Of a DNA stretch of 64,000 nt, positions 51,642 to 61,367 are shown one piece after another. Positions within the stretch are counted from its first letter, which is position 1. Every line of letters starts with the position of its first letter. The stretch spans positions 114,339-178,338 of the forward strand of contig NZ_JACOEA010000005.1 in the NCBI RefSeq assembly GCF_014281125.1. Direction: 5' to 3'. The notes beneath the pieces are model-generated. The model had not been told where the DNA came from and did no database searches. It saw only the letters and a list, made by a program, of their open reading frames with translations. Origin of the DNA: Lawsonibacter celer (GTDB lineage: Bacteria; Bacillota; Clostridia; Oscillospirales; Oscillospiraceae). Made by a program: the position numbers and the translations under genes.

Positions 51642-52577
51642 TTACTCCACCTTGGGGGCCGGGACGGCGCGCAGCAGCTCCTCCGCCGGGCGGAAGGGCT
51701 CGGCCTCGCTCTGAGCCCGGGGGGAGAGCAGCAGCCGGTGGGTCACCACGTCGGAGAACACCAGGGCCACATCCTCCGGCAGGACATAGTCCCGCCCCAG
51801 CAGCAGGGCGGCGGCCTTGGCCATGGCGGTCACCGCCAGCGTGGCCCGGGGACTGGCCCCCTGGAGGATCAGGGGATGACTGCGGGTGGCGGTGATCAGC
51901 CTGACGATGTAGTCCAGCACCTCGTCAGAGACGTAGACCCGGTCGGCCTGCGTCCGCAGATCGGCCAGACCGGCCAGATCGGTCACCTGACGCACATGGT
52001 CCAGGGGATTGCCCGCCTGCTTGCGGCGCACCATGGCCGCCTCATCCGCCGGGGCGGGGTAGCCGATGGACAGACGCACCATAAACCGGTCCAGCTGGGA
52101 GTCGGGGAGCAGCTGGGTGCCGGAGGCGCCGGCCGGGTTCTGGGTGGCGATGACCAGAAAGGGCTGGGGCACCGCATGGGATACCCCGTCCACCGTTACC
52201 TGCCCCTCCTCCATGGCCTCCAGCAGGGCGGACTGGGTGCGGCTGGTGGCCCGGTTGAGCTCGTCCGCCAGAAACAGATTGCACAGCACCGCGCCCGGCT
52301 GGTACTCCATCCGTCCAGACGCCTTGTTAAAGATGGAAAAGCCCGTGATGTCCGAGGGCATCACGTCCGGCGTGAACTGCACTCGGTTATAGGACAGACC
52401 CAGGGCCCGGGAGAAGGCCAGGGCCATGGTGGTCTTGCCCACGCCGGGAATATCCTCCAGGAGGATATGTCCCCGGGCCAAAATGGCCAGCAGAACCTTG
52501 CCCAGCACCTCGTCCTTGCCCACCACGGCCTGACGGACCTGGGCGAGTACCTCGCCCAATAACGGATTCCCCTTCAT
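51642..52577 (-). CDS. MoxR-family AAA+ ATPase
   Basis: A 311-aa ATPase. Start MKGNPLLGEVLAQVRQAVVGKDEVL at 52577 with AGGAGG 11 bases upstream. AAA_3 motifs: Walker A LLEDIPGVGKTTMALAF, Walker B LFLADELNRATSRTQSALLEAMEE, sensor FLVIATQNPAG, arginine finger region LDRFMVRLSIGYP, and the C-terminal lid with SPRATLAVTAMAKAAALLLGRDYV. MoxR ATPases chaperone or activate partner complexes with DUF58 and vWA proteins. First gene of its operon, divergent from rimP. Confidence 0.94.
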   Translation of the reverse strand: MKGNPLLGEVLAQVRQAVVGKDEVLGKVLLAILARGHILLEDIPGVGKTTMALAFSRALGLSYNRVQFTPDVMPSDITGFSIFNKASGRMEYQPGAVLCNLFLADELNRATSRTQSALLEAMEEGQVTVDGVSHAVPQPFLVIATQNPAGASGTQLLPDSQLDRFMVRLSIGYPAPADEAAMVRRKQAGNPLDHVRQVTDLAGLADLRTQADRVYVSDEVLDYIVRLITATRSHPLILQGASPRATLAVTAMAKAAALLLGRDYVLPEDVALVFSDVVTHRLLLSPRAQSEAEPFRPAEELLRAVPAPKVE

Positions 52578-52691
52578 GAATGCGCCGCCCTCCTGCATCA
52601 ATTTCTTCCATTTTATCGAAAGGTGATAGTTATGTCAACTGAGAAACGGTTACAAAACAGATGACAACCCCTAAAAAATCACGGAAAAGCC

Positions 52692-52720
52692 TTGCGCGGG
52701 AAGCGGCTTTGTGCTATAAT
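52692..52720 (+). promoter_or_regulatory. Promoter of the rimP-nusA-infB operon
   Basis: TTGCGC (52692-52697), 17-base spacer, perfect TATAAT (52715-52720). A leader of about 100 bases precedes the rimP start, as is usual for this autoregulated operon. Confidence 0.75.
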
Positions 52721-52830
52721 CACAACTATAAGGTAGTGTAGGTGTAATGAGAGTGGGGTCCGCCCCGCTCTTTTTGATTGAGAAAAATGGGACTGGAAAA
52801 TTGTGGATGTCCCGTCCCGGAGGTATGTGC

Positions 52831-53286
52831 ATGGCGAAAGTAACGGAACTGACGGCCCAGCTGGCCGCTCCCATCGCGGCGGAGCAGGGGTGCTCTCTCT
52901 GGGACGTGGAATATGTGCGGGAGGCCGGCTCCTGGTTTCTGCGGGTGTATATCGACAAGGAGGGCGGCGTGTCCATTGAGGACTGCGAGGCAGTCTCCCG
53001 TCCCCTGTCCGACAAGCTGGATGAGCTGGACCCCATTGAGGGCTCCTATACGCTGGAGGTGTCCTCCGCCGGCGCGGACCGGCCGCTGAAAAAGCCAGAG
53101 CATTTTGCGCAGTTCATGGGCGCGGAGGTGGAGGTACGCCTCTACCGGGCGCTGGACGGCGCGAAGGATTGGATCGGGGCGCTGGCCGGCTACAGTGACG
53201 GCGCAGTGAGCCTGGACACCCTCGGTGGCCGGAAGGAATTTGCCAAAAAGGACGTGGCCCAGGTGCGGCTGGCGGTCCGGTTTTAA
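52831..53286 (+). CDS. rimP: Ribosome maturation factor RimP
   Basis: A 151-aa factor for 30S subunit maturation. Start MAKVTELTAQLAAPIAAEQGCSLWDVEYV with GGAGG seven bases before ATG 52831; the longer frame from 52747 lies in the leader. Conserved YIDKEGGVSIEDCEAVSRPLSDKLDE and LEVSSAGADRPLKKPEHF are present, with a C-terminal SH3-like domain. First gene of the classical rimP-nusA-infB operon. Confidence 0.95.
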   Translation: MAKVTELTAQLAAPIAAEQGCSLWDVEYVREAGSWFLRVYIDKEGGVSIEDCEAVSRPLSDKLDELDPIEGSYTLEVSSAGADRPLKKPEHFAQFMGAEVEVRLYRALDGAKDWIGALAGYSDGAVSLDTLGGRKEFAKKDVAQVRLAVRF

Positions 53287-53356
53287 CCATTCATTTAGAG
53301 ATACAGGCCGCGCCGAAGCCCGGCCAAGCGGGCCCGGCGGGGAGAGGAGAAGGATT

Positions 53357-54511
53357 ATGCCGAAGAAGAATAGCAAAGCGCAGAAGACCAACGAGCTGGA
53401 CGGGGCCGAGTTTTTCGCGGCCATTGATCTGATTGAAAAGGAAAAGGGTATCCCCAAGAGCTATATGCTGGAAAAGATCACCCAGGCCCTGGTATCCGCC
53501 TATAAGAGGGACCATGAGGGCGTGGGCGACAATGTGATGGTGGACGCCAACGAGCAGGCGGGCACCGTGCGCATGTACGTCAAGAAGGACGTGGTGGAGA
53601 CGGTGGATAACCCCTGCACCGAGATGAGCCTGGCCGAGGCGCGGGAAAAACTGCCCCAGGTCTCCCTGGGCGACGTGATCCGCATCGAGGTCAAGACCCG
53701 GGACTTTGGCCGTATCGCCGCCCAGACCGCCCGCCAGGTGATTATCCAGGGTATGCGCGAGGCCGAGCGGGGCATGATTTATGATGAATTCAGCTCTAAG
53801 GAGCACGAGATCCTGACCGGCGTGGTGACCCGCATCGACCCCCGCTCCGGCGCGGCCAGTCTGCGCATCGGCTCCGGCAGCGAGGCCACCGAGGCCTTCC
53901 TGGCCCCCGGCGAGCAGGTCCGCGGCGAGAGCTATACCGAGGGCATGCGCCTGCGGGTGTATGTGGTGGAGGTGCGCCGCTCCACCAAGGGGCCTCAGGT
54001 GCTCATCTCCCGCACCCATCCGGGGCTGGTCAAGCGGCTGTTTGAGATGGAGGTGCCCGAGATCTACGACGGCACGGTGGAGGTCAAATCCATCGCCCGG
54101 GAGGCGGGCAGCCGCACCAAGCTGGCCGTGTGGTCCGCCGACCCCAACGTGGACCCCATCGGCGCCTGTGTGGGTCCCCGCGGCCAGCGGGTCAACCACA
54201 TTGTGGAGGAGCTCAAGGGGGAAAAGGTGGACATCATCAAATGGTCGGAGGACCCGGCCGCCTATGTGGCCGCAGCCCTGGCCCCCGCCGACGTGCTCAG
54301 CGTGGATACTCAGGAGGAGGGCAAGAGCTGCCGCGTGGTGGTCCCGGACGACCAGCTCTCCCTAGCCATCGGCAAGGAGGGCCAGAACGCCCGGCTGGCG
54401 GCCAAGCTGACCGGCTGGAAGATCGATATCAAGCCCGCCTCCGCCCCCGCCGAGGAGCCGGAGGCAGAGGGCGACATGCTCCTGGAGGATGAGGAGCAGG
54501 CCGAGGAGTAA
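53357..54511 (+). CDS. nusA: Transcription termination/antitermination factor NusA
   Basis: A 384-aa protein with N-terminal RNAP-binding domain ([23 protein letters not shown]), S1 domain (about 135-200), and tandem KH domains (residues about 200-350, with [11 protein letters not shown] and [23 protein letters not shown]). It ends in a short acidic tail and lacks the acidic repeats of E. coli, as is normal in Firmicutes. GGAGAAGGA precedes ATG 53357. It controls pausing and termination by RNA polymerase. Confidence 0.97.
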   Translation: MPKKNSKAQKTNELDGAEFFAAIDLIEKEKGIPKSYMLEKITQALVSAYKRDHEGVGDNVMVDANEQAGTVRMYVKKDVVETVDNPCTEMSLAEAREKLPQVSLGDVIRIEVKTRDFGRIAAQTARQVIIQGMREAERGMIYDEFSSKEHEILTGVVTRIDPRSGAASLRIGSGSEATEAFLAPGEQVRGESYTEGMRLRVYVVEVRRSTKGPQVLISRTHPGLVKRLFEMEVPEIYDGTVEVKSIAREAGSRTKLAVWSADPNVDPIGACVGPRGQRVNHIVEELKGEKVDIIKWSEDPAAYVAAALAPADVLSVDTQEEGKSCRVVVPDDQLSLAIGKEGQNARLAAKLTGWKIDIKPASAPAEEPEAEGDMLLEDEEQAEE

Positions 54512-54583
54512 AAAAGGCGGTTCCGGCGGGACTTGTGTCTGAACCCGGTTCCCCGGGCCGAAGTGAGCAGGAGGTGACCCATC

Positions 54584-54856
54584 GTGCCCAAGAAAATACC
54601 GCTGCGCCAGTGTCTTGGATGCAGGGAGATGAAACCCAAGAAGGAGCTGATCCGGGTGGTCCGCTCCCCAGAGGGGGAGATCTCACTGGACTTTAAGGGC
54701 AAGAAGCCGGGCCGGGGCGCCTATCTGTGCCCGGATCCGGAGTGTCTCAAGCGGGTCCGCAAGTCCAGAGCATTGGAGAGAGCTTTTTCCGCCCAGATGC
54801 CGGACGGGGTGTACGATGCCCTGGAGGCGCAGATGAAGGAGGGCGGAGATGGATAG
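54584..54856 (+). CDS. ylxR: YlxR/RnpM family RNA-binding protein
   Basis: A 90-aa basic protein with a GTG start 4 bases after a near-perfect AGGAGGTGACC. The family core [26 protein letters not shown] ... [16 protein letters not shown] is intact. YlxR binds the RNase P RNA (hence RnpM) and modulates its activity. It lies in its conserved position between nusA and ylxQ; its stop overlaps ylxQ by 8 bases. Confidence 0.93.
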   Translation: MPKKIPLRQCLGCREMKPKKELIRVVRSPEGEISLDFKGKKPGRGAYLCPDPECLKRVRKSRALERAFSAQMPDGVYDALEAQMKEGGDG

Positions 54857-55391
54857 TATACTGCATCTGGTCGGTATCGCCAAAAAGGCGGGCCGCCTGG
54901 AGGTGGGGGAGGAGCCGGTGGGCGCCGCCGCCCGGGCGCGCCAGGCAAAGCTGATCCTGGTGGCGTCGGACGCGGCGGAGAACACGGTCCGGCGGGCCTC
55001 CCATTTCGCTCAGCAGGGCAATGTGCCCTGGCTGAGGGCCGGCTTTACCAAGGTGGAGCTGGGCGGCGCAGTGGGGCGCGCTTCCTGCGCGTTGGCAGCG
55101 GTGACGGAGATCGGGCTGGCCTGCGCGCTGTGTGCCAAGCTGGCGCAGCAGGAGCCGGAGCGCTACGGCGAGACGGCCCGGGCGCTAGAGGAGAAGGCGC
55201 AGAAGGCGCTCCAGCGGCAGAAGGAACAGCACCGGCACGAGAAGAATCTGCTCAAGGCGAAGAAAAAGCCTTGGGCAGCGCCGGCCGCCAAGCCGAAGGC
55301 GCGGCCCAGAGCCGGAGGGCCGGGCGCGCCGGCCGGGAGGCGGCCCGCCCCCCGCGGCATTGTAAGCATCCGGAAAAAACAGACGCCATGA
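54849..55391 (+). CDS. ylxQ: L7Ae-like RNA-binding protein YlxQ with long basic tail
   Basis: A 180-aa protein. The first 100 residues are the L7Ae/L30e/S12e/Gadd45 fold ([24 protein letters not shown] ... AKLILVASDAAENTVRRA), a kink-turn RNA binder. The C-terminal 80 residues are an unusual Ala/Lys/Arg/Pro extension (KKKPWAAPAAKPKARPRAGG) not found in the short family members of about 100 residues. It is placed between ylxR and infB as usual. Confidence 0.9.
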   Translation: MDSILHLVGIAKKAGRLEVGEEPVGAAARARQAKLILVASDAAENTVRRASHFAQQGNVPWLRAGFTKVELGGAVGRASCALAAVTEIGLACALCAKLAQQEPERYGETARALEEKAQKALQRQKEQHRHEKNLLKAKKKPWAAPAAKPKARPRAGGPGAPAGRRPAPRGIVSIRKKQTP

Positions 55392-55505
55392 ACCAAAAAG
55401 GAAACGGCGTACAGCATAGAAACAGACGGGCTTGTTCCAATAAGAAAGCGCGGAAAAATTCCGGGTTTTCCTATTGGTGCAAGCCCTCCAGTGGAGGTGG
55501 CTTTT

Positions 55506-57890
55506 TTGCTGAATAAATATCGTGTGCATGAGGTAGCTAAGGATTTTGGCAAGAATTCAAAGGAGATTTCCGACATTCTCACCAAGTATGCAACGACCCC
55601 GAAAAATCATATGCAGGTGCTGGAGGACCGGGAGCTCTCCTTGATCTTCGAGTATTTGACCCAGCACAACCAGGTGGAGAGTATTGAGAGCATCTTTGCC
55701 GATGTGTACCGGGAGCCCAAGCCCGCCCAGCCGGCCAAGCAGGAGATGGCGGCCCCGGCGGGGAAGGGCGCGCCGGCGGGCCAGACACAGCGGACCCAGC
55801 TGCCGGCCCAGCCCCGCCCCAGCGGCAGCGGCGCTCCGGCGCAGGCACAAAACCAGCCGCGCCCTGCCCAGAGCCAGGAGCAGCAGCCGGTCAGCCGCCC
55901 CACCACCCGGGTGCCGGAGAAAAAGATTGTGGACACCCGCAAGGGCGGCGATGTGAACCTGGCCAAATACGATGAGAAGCTGGAGAATCTGGCCGCCGGA
56001 CGCACCAAGCAGATGCAGGGCGGCAAGCAGAAGTTCCAGGGCCGGGGCGGCAATCGCAAGGGCGGCTTCCAGGGCAGCAAGCGCCGCCAGGAGGAGCAGG
56101 AGAAGATGCGCCGCCTCCAGGCGGAGATTGCCAAAAAGCACCCGCTGGTGGTGAAAATCCCCGACGAGATCGGTGTGGGTGAGCTGGCCTCCCGCATGAA
56201 AAAGACCGGCGCCGAGGTGGTCAAGACCCTGATGAAGAACGGGGTCATGGCGTCCCTCTCTGATGTGATCGACTTTGACACCGCGGCCATCATCGCCGAG
56301 GAGCTGGGCTGCAAGGTGGAGAAGGAGATCATTGTCACCATTGAGGAGCGCCTGATTGACACCGCCGAGGACAAGGAAGAGGATCTGGAGCCCCGCGCCC
56401 CCGTGGTGGTGGTCATGGGCCACGTGGACCACGGCAAGACCTCCCTTCTGGACTATATCCGCCACGCCAATGTGGTATCCGGTGAGGCGGGCGGCATTAC
56501 CCAGCACATCGGCGCCTATCAGGTGCAGGTCAACGGCCAGCCCATCACCTTCCTGGATACCCCTGGCCATGAGGCCTTTACCGCCATGCGCGCCCGGGGC
56601 GCCATGGTCACCGACGTGGCCATCCTGGTGGTGGCCGCCGACGACGGCATTATGCCCCAGACGGTGGAGTCAATCAACCACGCCAAGGCCGCCAATATCC
56701 CGGTGATTGTGGCCATCAACAAGATGGATAAGCCAGAGGCCAACCCCGAGCGTATTAAGGAGCAGCTCACCGCCTACGAGCTGGTGCCCGAGGAGTGGGG
56801 CGGCGACACCATCATTTGCCCCATCTCGGCCAAAACCGGCCAGGGCATCGACAACCTGCTGGAGATGGTGATCCTGACCGCCGAGATGAAGGAGCTCAAG
56901 GCCAACCCCAACCGTACAGCCCACGGCGCGGTGATCGAGGCCAAGCTGGATAAGGGACGCGGCCCCGTGGCCACCCTGCTGGTGCAGAACGGCACCCTCC
57001 ACCAGGGTGACGTGATTATCGCCGGCACGGCGGTGGGCCGTGTGCGCGCCATGACCAACGCCAAGGGCGAAAAGGTGGAGTCCGCCGGCCCCTCCGTGCC
57101 GGTTGAGATCATCGGCATGAGCGAGGTGCCCGGCGCGGGCGACGATTTCCACGCCGTGGCCGACGAGCGCATGGCCCGCGAACTGGTGGAGCAGCGCAAG
57201 CACGAGCAGAAGATGGCCGCCTCCGGCCCGGTGGGCAAGGTTAGCCTGGAGGATCTGTTCAGCCAGATTCAGGCCGGTGAGATGAAGACCCTGAACATCA
57301 TCGTCAAGGCCGACGTGCAGGGCTCTGCCGAGGCCGTCAAGGCCTCCCTGGAGAAGATCTCCAACGAAGAGGTGCGCGTGCGGGTCATCCACTGCGCGGT
57401 GGGCGCCATCAACGAGTCCGATGTTATGCTGGCCACCACCTCCAACGCTATCATTGTGGGCTTCAACGTCCGCCCGGACAACAATGCCAAGGAGAACGCC
57501 GCCCGCAACAATGTGGATATGCGGATGTACCGGGTGATCTACGACTGCATCAATGAGATTGAGACCGCCATGAAGGGCATGCTGGCGCCCAAGTTCAAGG
57601 AAGTGGAGCTGGGTCAGGCGGAGGTGCGCAATGTGTTCCGCATCACCGGCGTGGGCATGGTGGCCGGCTGCTACGTGACCAACGGGCGGATGCAGCGCGG
57701 TGCGCAGATGCGCCTGCTGCGGGACAATATCGTCATTTACGACGGTGCCATCGCCTCCCTCCAGCGCTTCAAGGACAGCGTGAAGGAGGTCGCCCAGGGC
57801 TACGAGTGCGGTATTACCTTCGAGAAGTTCCAGGACATCAAGGAGGGCGACGTGATCGAGGCCTTCCTGATGGAGCAGATTGAGGTGTAA
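55506..57890 (+). CDS. infB: Translation initiation factor IF-2
   Basis: A 794-aa GTPase that brings fMet-tRNA to the 30S subunit. I choose the TTG at 55506 because GGAGGTGG lies six bases upstream and the product then starts [21 protein letters not shown], the normal IF-2 N-terminus; a GTG at 55491 would precede that site. N-terminal IF2_N, a Pro/Gln-rich linker (about 75-190), a second IF2_N ([20 protein letters not shown]), G domain ([29 protein letters not shown]), domains II-IV to the C-terminus. All key residues are present. Confidence 0.97.
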   Translation: MLNKYRVHEVAKDFGKNSKEISDILTKYATTPKNHMQVLEDRELSLIFEYLTQHNQVESIESIFADVYREPKPAQPAKQEMAAPAGKGAPAGQTQRTQLPAQPRPSGSGAPAQAQNQPRPAQSQEQQPVSRPTTRVPEKKIVDTRKGGDVNLAKYDEKLENLAAGRTKQMQGGKQKFQGRGGNRKGGFQGSKRRQEEQEKMRRLQAEIAKKHPLVVKIPDEIGVGELASRMKKTGAEVVKTLMKNGVMASLSDVIDFDTAAIIAEELGCKVEKEIIVTIEERLIDTAEDKEEDLEPRAPVVVVMGHVDHGKTSLLDYIRHANVVSGEAGGITQHIGAYQVQVNGQPITFLDTPGHEAFTAMRARGAMVTDVAILVVAADDGIMPQTVESINHAKAANIPVIVAINKMDKPEANPERIKEQLTAYELVPEEWGGDTIICPISAKTGQGIDNLLEMVILTAEMKELKANPNRTAHGAVIEAKLDKGRGPVATLLVQNGTLHQGDVIIAGTAVGRVRAMTNAKGEKVESAGPSVPVEIIGMSEVPGAGDDFHAVADERMARELVEQRKHEQKMAASGPVGKVSLEDLFSQIQAGEMKTLNIIVKADVQGSAEAVKASLEKISNEEVRVRVIHCAVGAINESDVMLATTSNAIIVGFNVRPDNNAKENAARNNVDMRMYRVIYDCINEIETAMKGMLAPKFKEVELGQAEVRNVFRITGVGMVAGCYVTNGRMQRGAQMRLLRDNIVIYDGAIASLQRFKDSVKEVAQGYECGITFEKFQDIKEGDVIEAFLMEQIEV

Positions 57891-58702
57891 GCTGCCCTGT
57901 CTGACCGGGCCGGAACCCAGCGAAGCGGGTCCGGCCCGGAGAGGAGGAGCAACAGAACGGAGCGGATGTCCGGCGTAAGCCGGACGGAGCGGCGTGACGT
58001 TTGCGACGACGAGATGGAGCAGATCGAGGTATAATAGTCGCGGGAGGACCCGCCGGGGTTTGTGCTCCCGCGGGGGGCCCGGCTTTTGAGTTGCAAAAGC
58101 CGGTGGAAAACGACCAGGGGTTTCACCAGTCTAAGGGAGCTTCGCTTCTTTTTATCGAAGTGTCCACCGGACACTTCGACCCCTGGACCCCAAGGTCGGG
58201 CGGCGGTGGGTTTTAATCGCTTGGAGGGTTTGTCTGCCGCCCCTCGGCATGTAAACCGCAAATCTGGTAAGCAGTTGCGCTGGAACGGGTGCAGACGAGC
58301 CGCCACAGGAGATTCGCGCCGTGCTCAGGCCTGTGGCTCGAATGACTTTATATCCCGGCCGCGCGGCTATCATGCGAGGCGCGCATGACTGGGGTGTGCC
58401 AGGCCAATTTACGGCCAGGGAAGGCGGCCAGCCGCCGAAGGAACCGCGTGGCCGCCCCGACGGGCGCGCCGATCAGAAGAACGCAAGGGCCTAGATGAAC
58501 GTTTTTTCTTTAGAGTCCCGGACCGTTTCTTTTTGGAAAAAGAAATGGTCCGGGCCCTGCGCGGGAGCGCAAAACCCTCCGTCCCCTGCGGGGACGAATC
58601 CCATGGCGGAAGCCGCAAATAGAACAACCCCAATCAAACAGACCCGTTCCGTCCCCAATTGTTGAGGAGGGGGCGGGTCTGTACGCTTTTAGGAGGCGCC
58701 CC
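57891..58702. other. Large non-coding gap with strong hairpins inside the translation operon; candidate structured RNA
   Basis: Over 800 bases with no convincing gene, in an otherwise tightly packed operon. It has a CCGGGCCGGA/TCCGGCCCGG hairpin (57905-57939), CCGGCTTTTG/CAAAAGCCGG (58079-58103), CGAAGTGTCC/GGACACTTCG (58158-58180), an A/T-rich 38-base hairpin (58517-58554) and CAGACCCG..CGGGTCTG (58640-58681). Near 58009-58032 it echoes the infB 3' end (ATGGAGCAGATCGAGGT then a stop). The block 58180-58390 has RNA-like paired segments but matches no class I can name. Confidence 0.5.
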
Positions 58703-59107
58703 ATGAGCGCAGTCACCCTGCTGTGTGCCGATCACCCTCTTCCCCTGTATGACCCCGGTATCCGCCGGACGCGGACCGTCCGTGCCGTTACGGTGGAGGA
58801 GGACGGTTTCTCCGTCCAGCCCCACACATACTACCGCTATGCCGTGGAGGAGCTGGGCCTGGCCATGAAGCCCTGCCGATATGAGCTGAACCTCTGCCCG
58901 ACGGAGGAGGAGGCCGCCCTGCTGCGGGCCTACCTGGCGCAGAATTGCGCCCCGGGCGAGACGGTGGAGCTGTGGCAGCTGTGGGTGGGGGATGGGCCCG
59001 GAAAGCCGACCCGATTTTCCGGGCCGCTGTCCGCCCTGGACGGGCCCGCCCTGGAGCAGCTGGAGGAGCGGCCCATGGGGCAGAGCTGCCTCACCATCCG
59101 AATCTAA
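58703..59107 (+). CDS. Hypothetical protein
   Basis: A 134-aa soluble protein with AGGAGG before ATG 58703. It starts with a beta-rich part (VTLLCADHPLPLYDPG; RTVRAVTVEEDGFSVQPHTYYRYAVEELGL) and ends in a helix and strand (ALEQLEERPMGQSCLTIRI). No motif or family is recognised. It is transcribed with rbfA, 37 bases downstream, so it may belong to the translation operon, but no function is proposed. Confidence 0.7.
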   Translation: MSAVTLLCADHPLPLYDPGIRRTRTVRAVTVEEDGFSVQPHTYYRYAVEELGLAMKPCRYELNLCPTEEEAALLRAYLAQNCAPGETVELWQLWVGDGPGKPTRFSGPLSALDGPALEQLEERPMGQSCLTIRI

Positions 59108-59144
59108 GAGGGGGAACCCCTCTGAACAAAAGAAGGAGAACGCT

Positions 59145-59534
59145 ATGGCAAGCAATCGCATTGGACGCATCAACGAGGAGATTCAGCGGGAGCTGGCCAA
59201 CCTCATCCGCACGGTAAAGGACCCGCGGGTCCACGGGCTTGTCTCCATTACCGCTGTGGACACCACCGCCGACCTGCGCTATGCCAGGGTGTATGTGAGC
59301 GTATTGGACAAGAGCGATGTGAACGAGGTGGTCAAGGGGCTGAAATCCGCCGGGGGCTACCTGCGGCGGGAGCTGGGCCGCGCCCTTCAGCTGCGGTATA
59401 CGCCGGAGCTGCTCTTTGAACGGGATGATTCCATTGACAAGGGCGCGCACATCCTCAGCCTGCTGCGGGACCCGGAGGTGGTTAAGCCGGCCAATCCGGC
59501 CAACGCCCATATCGACCTGGACAGCGAGGAGTGA
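59145..59534 (+). CDS. rbfA: Ribosome-binding factor A
   Basis: A 129-aa KH-like protein that matures the 16S 5' end and helps cold adaptation. Start MASNRIGRINEEIQRELANLIRTVKDPRV after AAGGAG; conserved YARVYVSVLDKSD and LRRELGRALQLRYTPELLFERDDSIDKG are complete. A longer frame from 58992 overlaps the upstream gene and is rejected. It lies close to nrnA, as usual. Confidence 0.96.
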   Translation: MASNRIGRINEEIQRELANLIRTVKDPRVHGLVSITAVDTTADLRYARVYVSVLDKSDVNEVVKGLKSAGGYLRRELGRALQLRYTPELLFERDDSIDKGAHILSLLRDPEVVKPANPANAHIDLDSEE

Positions 59535-59539
59535 GCCCC

Positions 59540-60487
59540 ATGAAGATCGCGGAGGCCGCCGCCCTGCTGCGGCGGCAGGACAATATTCTCATACTCACCC
59601 ACAAGCGCCCCGATGGGGACACCGTGGGCTGCGCCGCCGGCCTGTGCGCGGCCCTGAGAAATTTGGGCAAGCGGTCCTGGGTGCTCCCCAACCGGGATAT
59701 CACGGCGCTGTTTGCGCCCTATCTGGAGGGCTATCTGTCGCCGGCGGACGTGCAGCCCGACTTTGTGGTGAGCGTGGACGTGGCCGGAAGAGGAATGTTT
59801 ACCCCCGAGGGGGAGGTCTGGCTGGCACAAGGGATCGACCTGGCTTTTGACCACCACCCCTCGCAGGAGTTCTTTGCGGAACAGACCTGCCTGGACGCCG
59901 GGCGGGCCGCCTGCGGAGAGTTGCTCTATGACCTGGTGCGGGAGCTGGGGCCGGTGACGGCTGAGATCGCCGGGCCCCTCTATGTGGCCGTGTCCACGGA
60001 CTGCGGCTGCTTTCAGTACGGAAATACCACTCCGGCCACCCACCGGGTGGCCGCGGCGCTGATGGATGCCGGCATTGACTACGCCGGCATGAACAAACGG
60101 CATTTCCGGACCAAGAGCTTCAAGCGCCTGAAAATTGAGAGCATGATTGTGGAGGGCATGCATCTCTACGAAAACGGCAGGATCGCCGTGGCCCCGGTGC
60201 CCTTGTCCATGATGGCCGCCGTGGGCGCCACCGAGAATGATATGGAGGATATTGCCGCCTTTGTGGGCCAGGTGGAGGGGGTGGAGACCTCCGTCACCAT
60301 ACGGGAGCAGCGGGACGGCAGATGCAAGATGAGCGTGCGCACCTCCGGTGGGCTCAACGCCACCAGGGTGTGTGCCCTGCTGGGCGGCGGCGGCCATGCC
60401 GCCGCCGCGGGCTGTACCATCCCCGGCACGGTGGAGGATGCGGAGCGGGCGATTTTGGAAGCCATCCGGCAGGTGGCCCATGGCTAA
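59540..60487 (+). CDS. nrnA: DHH-family phosphoesterase (NrnA-like oligoribonuclease/pAp phosphatase)
   Basis: A 315-aa enzyme with a DHH domain (ILTHKRPDGDTVGCAAGL, SVDVAG, FDHHPS, GPLYVAVSTDCGCFQY) and a C-terminal DHHA1 domain (RTSGGLNATRVCALLGGGGHAAAAGCTIPG). NrnA degrades nanoRNA and hydrolyses 3'-phosphoadenosine 5'-phosphate. ATG 59540 with GAGGAG eight bases upstream; a GTG at 59531 overlapping rbfA is possible. Its end overlaps truB by 8 bases, so the genes are coupled. Confidence 0.94.
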   Translation: MKIAEAAALLRRQDNILILTHKRPDGDTVGCAAGLCAALRNLGKRSWVLPNRDITALFAPYLEGYLSPADVQPDFVVSVDVAGRGMFTPEGEVWLAQGIDLAFDHHPSQEFFAEQTCLDAGRAACGELLYDLVRELGPVTAEIAGPLYVAVSTDCGCFQYGNTTPATHRVAAALMDAGIDYAGMNKRHFRTKSFKRLKIESMIVEGMHLYENGRIAVAPVPLSMMAAVGATENDMEDIAAFVGQVEGVETSVTIREQRDGRCKMSVRTSGGLNATRVCALLGGGGHAAAAGCTIPGTVEDAERAILEAIRQVAHG

Positions 60488-61367
60488 TGGGATCATCATT
60501 ATCGACAAGCCCTCCGGATGGACCTCTATGGACGTGTGCGCCAAGCTGCGGGGACTTCTGCGTGAGCGGCGCGTCGGTCACGCGGGTACACTGGACCCAA
60601 TGGCCACAGGGGTGCTCCCTGTGTTCGTGGGCCGGGCCACCCGGGCGGTGGAGTTTGCCGCGGAGGGAGAAAAGGAATATGTAGCGGGGCTGAAGCTGGG
60701 CCTCACTACCAACACCCAGGATACCACCGGCCAGGTGCTGGAGGAGAGGCCCTTCCTTGGGACGCTTCAGGATCTGGAGGCAGCCCTGGAGCCGTTCCGG
60801 GGTGAAATCCTTCAGGTGCCCCCCATGTACTCGGCCATCAAGATCAAAGGAAAGAAGCTCTATGAGCTGGCCCGCAAGGGCTGCGAGGTGGAGCGCCCCC
60901 CCCGGCCCGTCCGGATCCTCAGCCTGCAGGCGGAGGGGCAGACCGGGGCGGACGAATTTGTCCTGCGGGTGGGCTGCTCCAAGGGAACTTATGTGCGCAC
61001 GCTCTGCCACGACATCGGGCAGGCGCTGGGGTGTGGCGGGTGCATGAGCAACCTGCGGCGCACCCGGGCGGCGGGGTTTGGCCTGGATCAGGCGGTGACG
61101 CTGGAGCAGGTATGCGCCGCGGCCGAACGGGGAGAGGCGGAGAAGCTGCTGCTGCCGGTGGACGACTGTTTTTCGGACCGCCCTTCCCTCACCCTGAAGG
61201 CGGGTGCGGCCAAAAAGGTGCGTAACGGCGCGCCGGCGCCGGCGCCGGACGCCGGAGACGGCGAGTACCGGGTCTATGGGCCGGCGGGGGAATTTCTGGC
61301 GCTGGGTCGTGTGCACGGCGGCACCCTGACGACAATAAAAAGTTTTTTTGAGGTGGATCGCATTTGA
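60480..61367 (+). CDS. truB: tRNA pseudouridine-55 synthase TruB
   Basis: A 295-aa synthase that makes pseudouridine 55 in the tRNA T loop. The catalytic Asp (D39) lies in VGHAGTLDPMATGVLPV; YVAGLKLGLTTNTQDTTG, the QVPPMYSAIKIKGKKLYELAR segment and GTYVRTLCHDIG are typical. ATG 60480 is within the nrnA end; the longer frame from 60348 is a shadow of nrnA. Confidence 0.96.
   Translation: MANGIIIIDKPSGWTSMDVCAKLRGLLRERRVGHAGTLDPMATGVLPVFVGRATRAVEFAAEGEKEYVAGLKLGLTTNTQDTTGQVLEERPFLGTLQDLEAALEPFRGEILQVPPMYSAIKIKGKKLYELARKGCEVERPPRPVRILSLQAEGQTGADEFVLRVGCSKGTYVRTLCHDIGQALGCGGCMSNLRRTRAAGFGLDQAVTLEQVCAAAERGEAEKLLLPVDDCFSDRPSLTLKAGAAKKVRNGAPAPAPDAGDGEYRVYGPAGEFLALGRVHGGTLTTIKSFFEVDRI

Noticed and set aside
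57800..58388. Frames in the gap after infB
   Set aside because: No start signals, low-complexity products, and strong hairpins across them. Non-coding is more likely.
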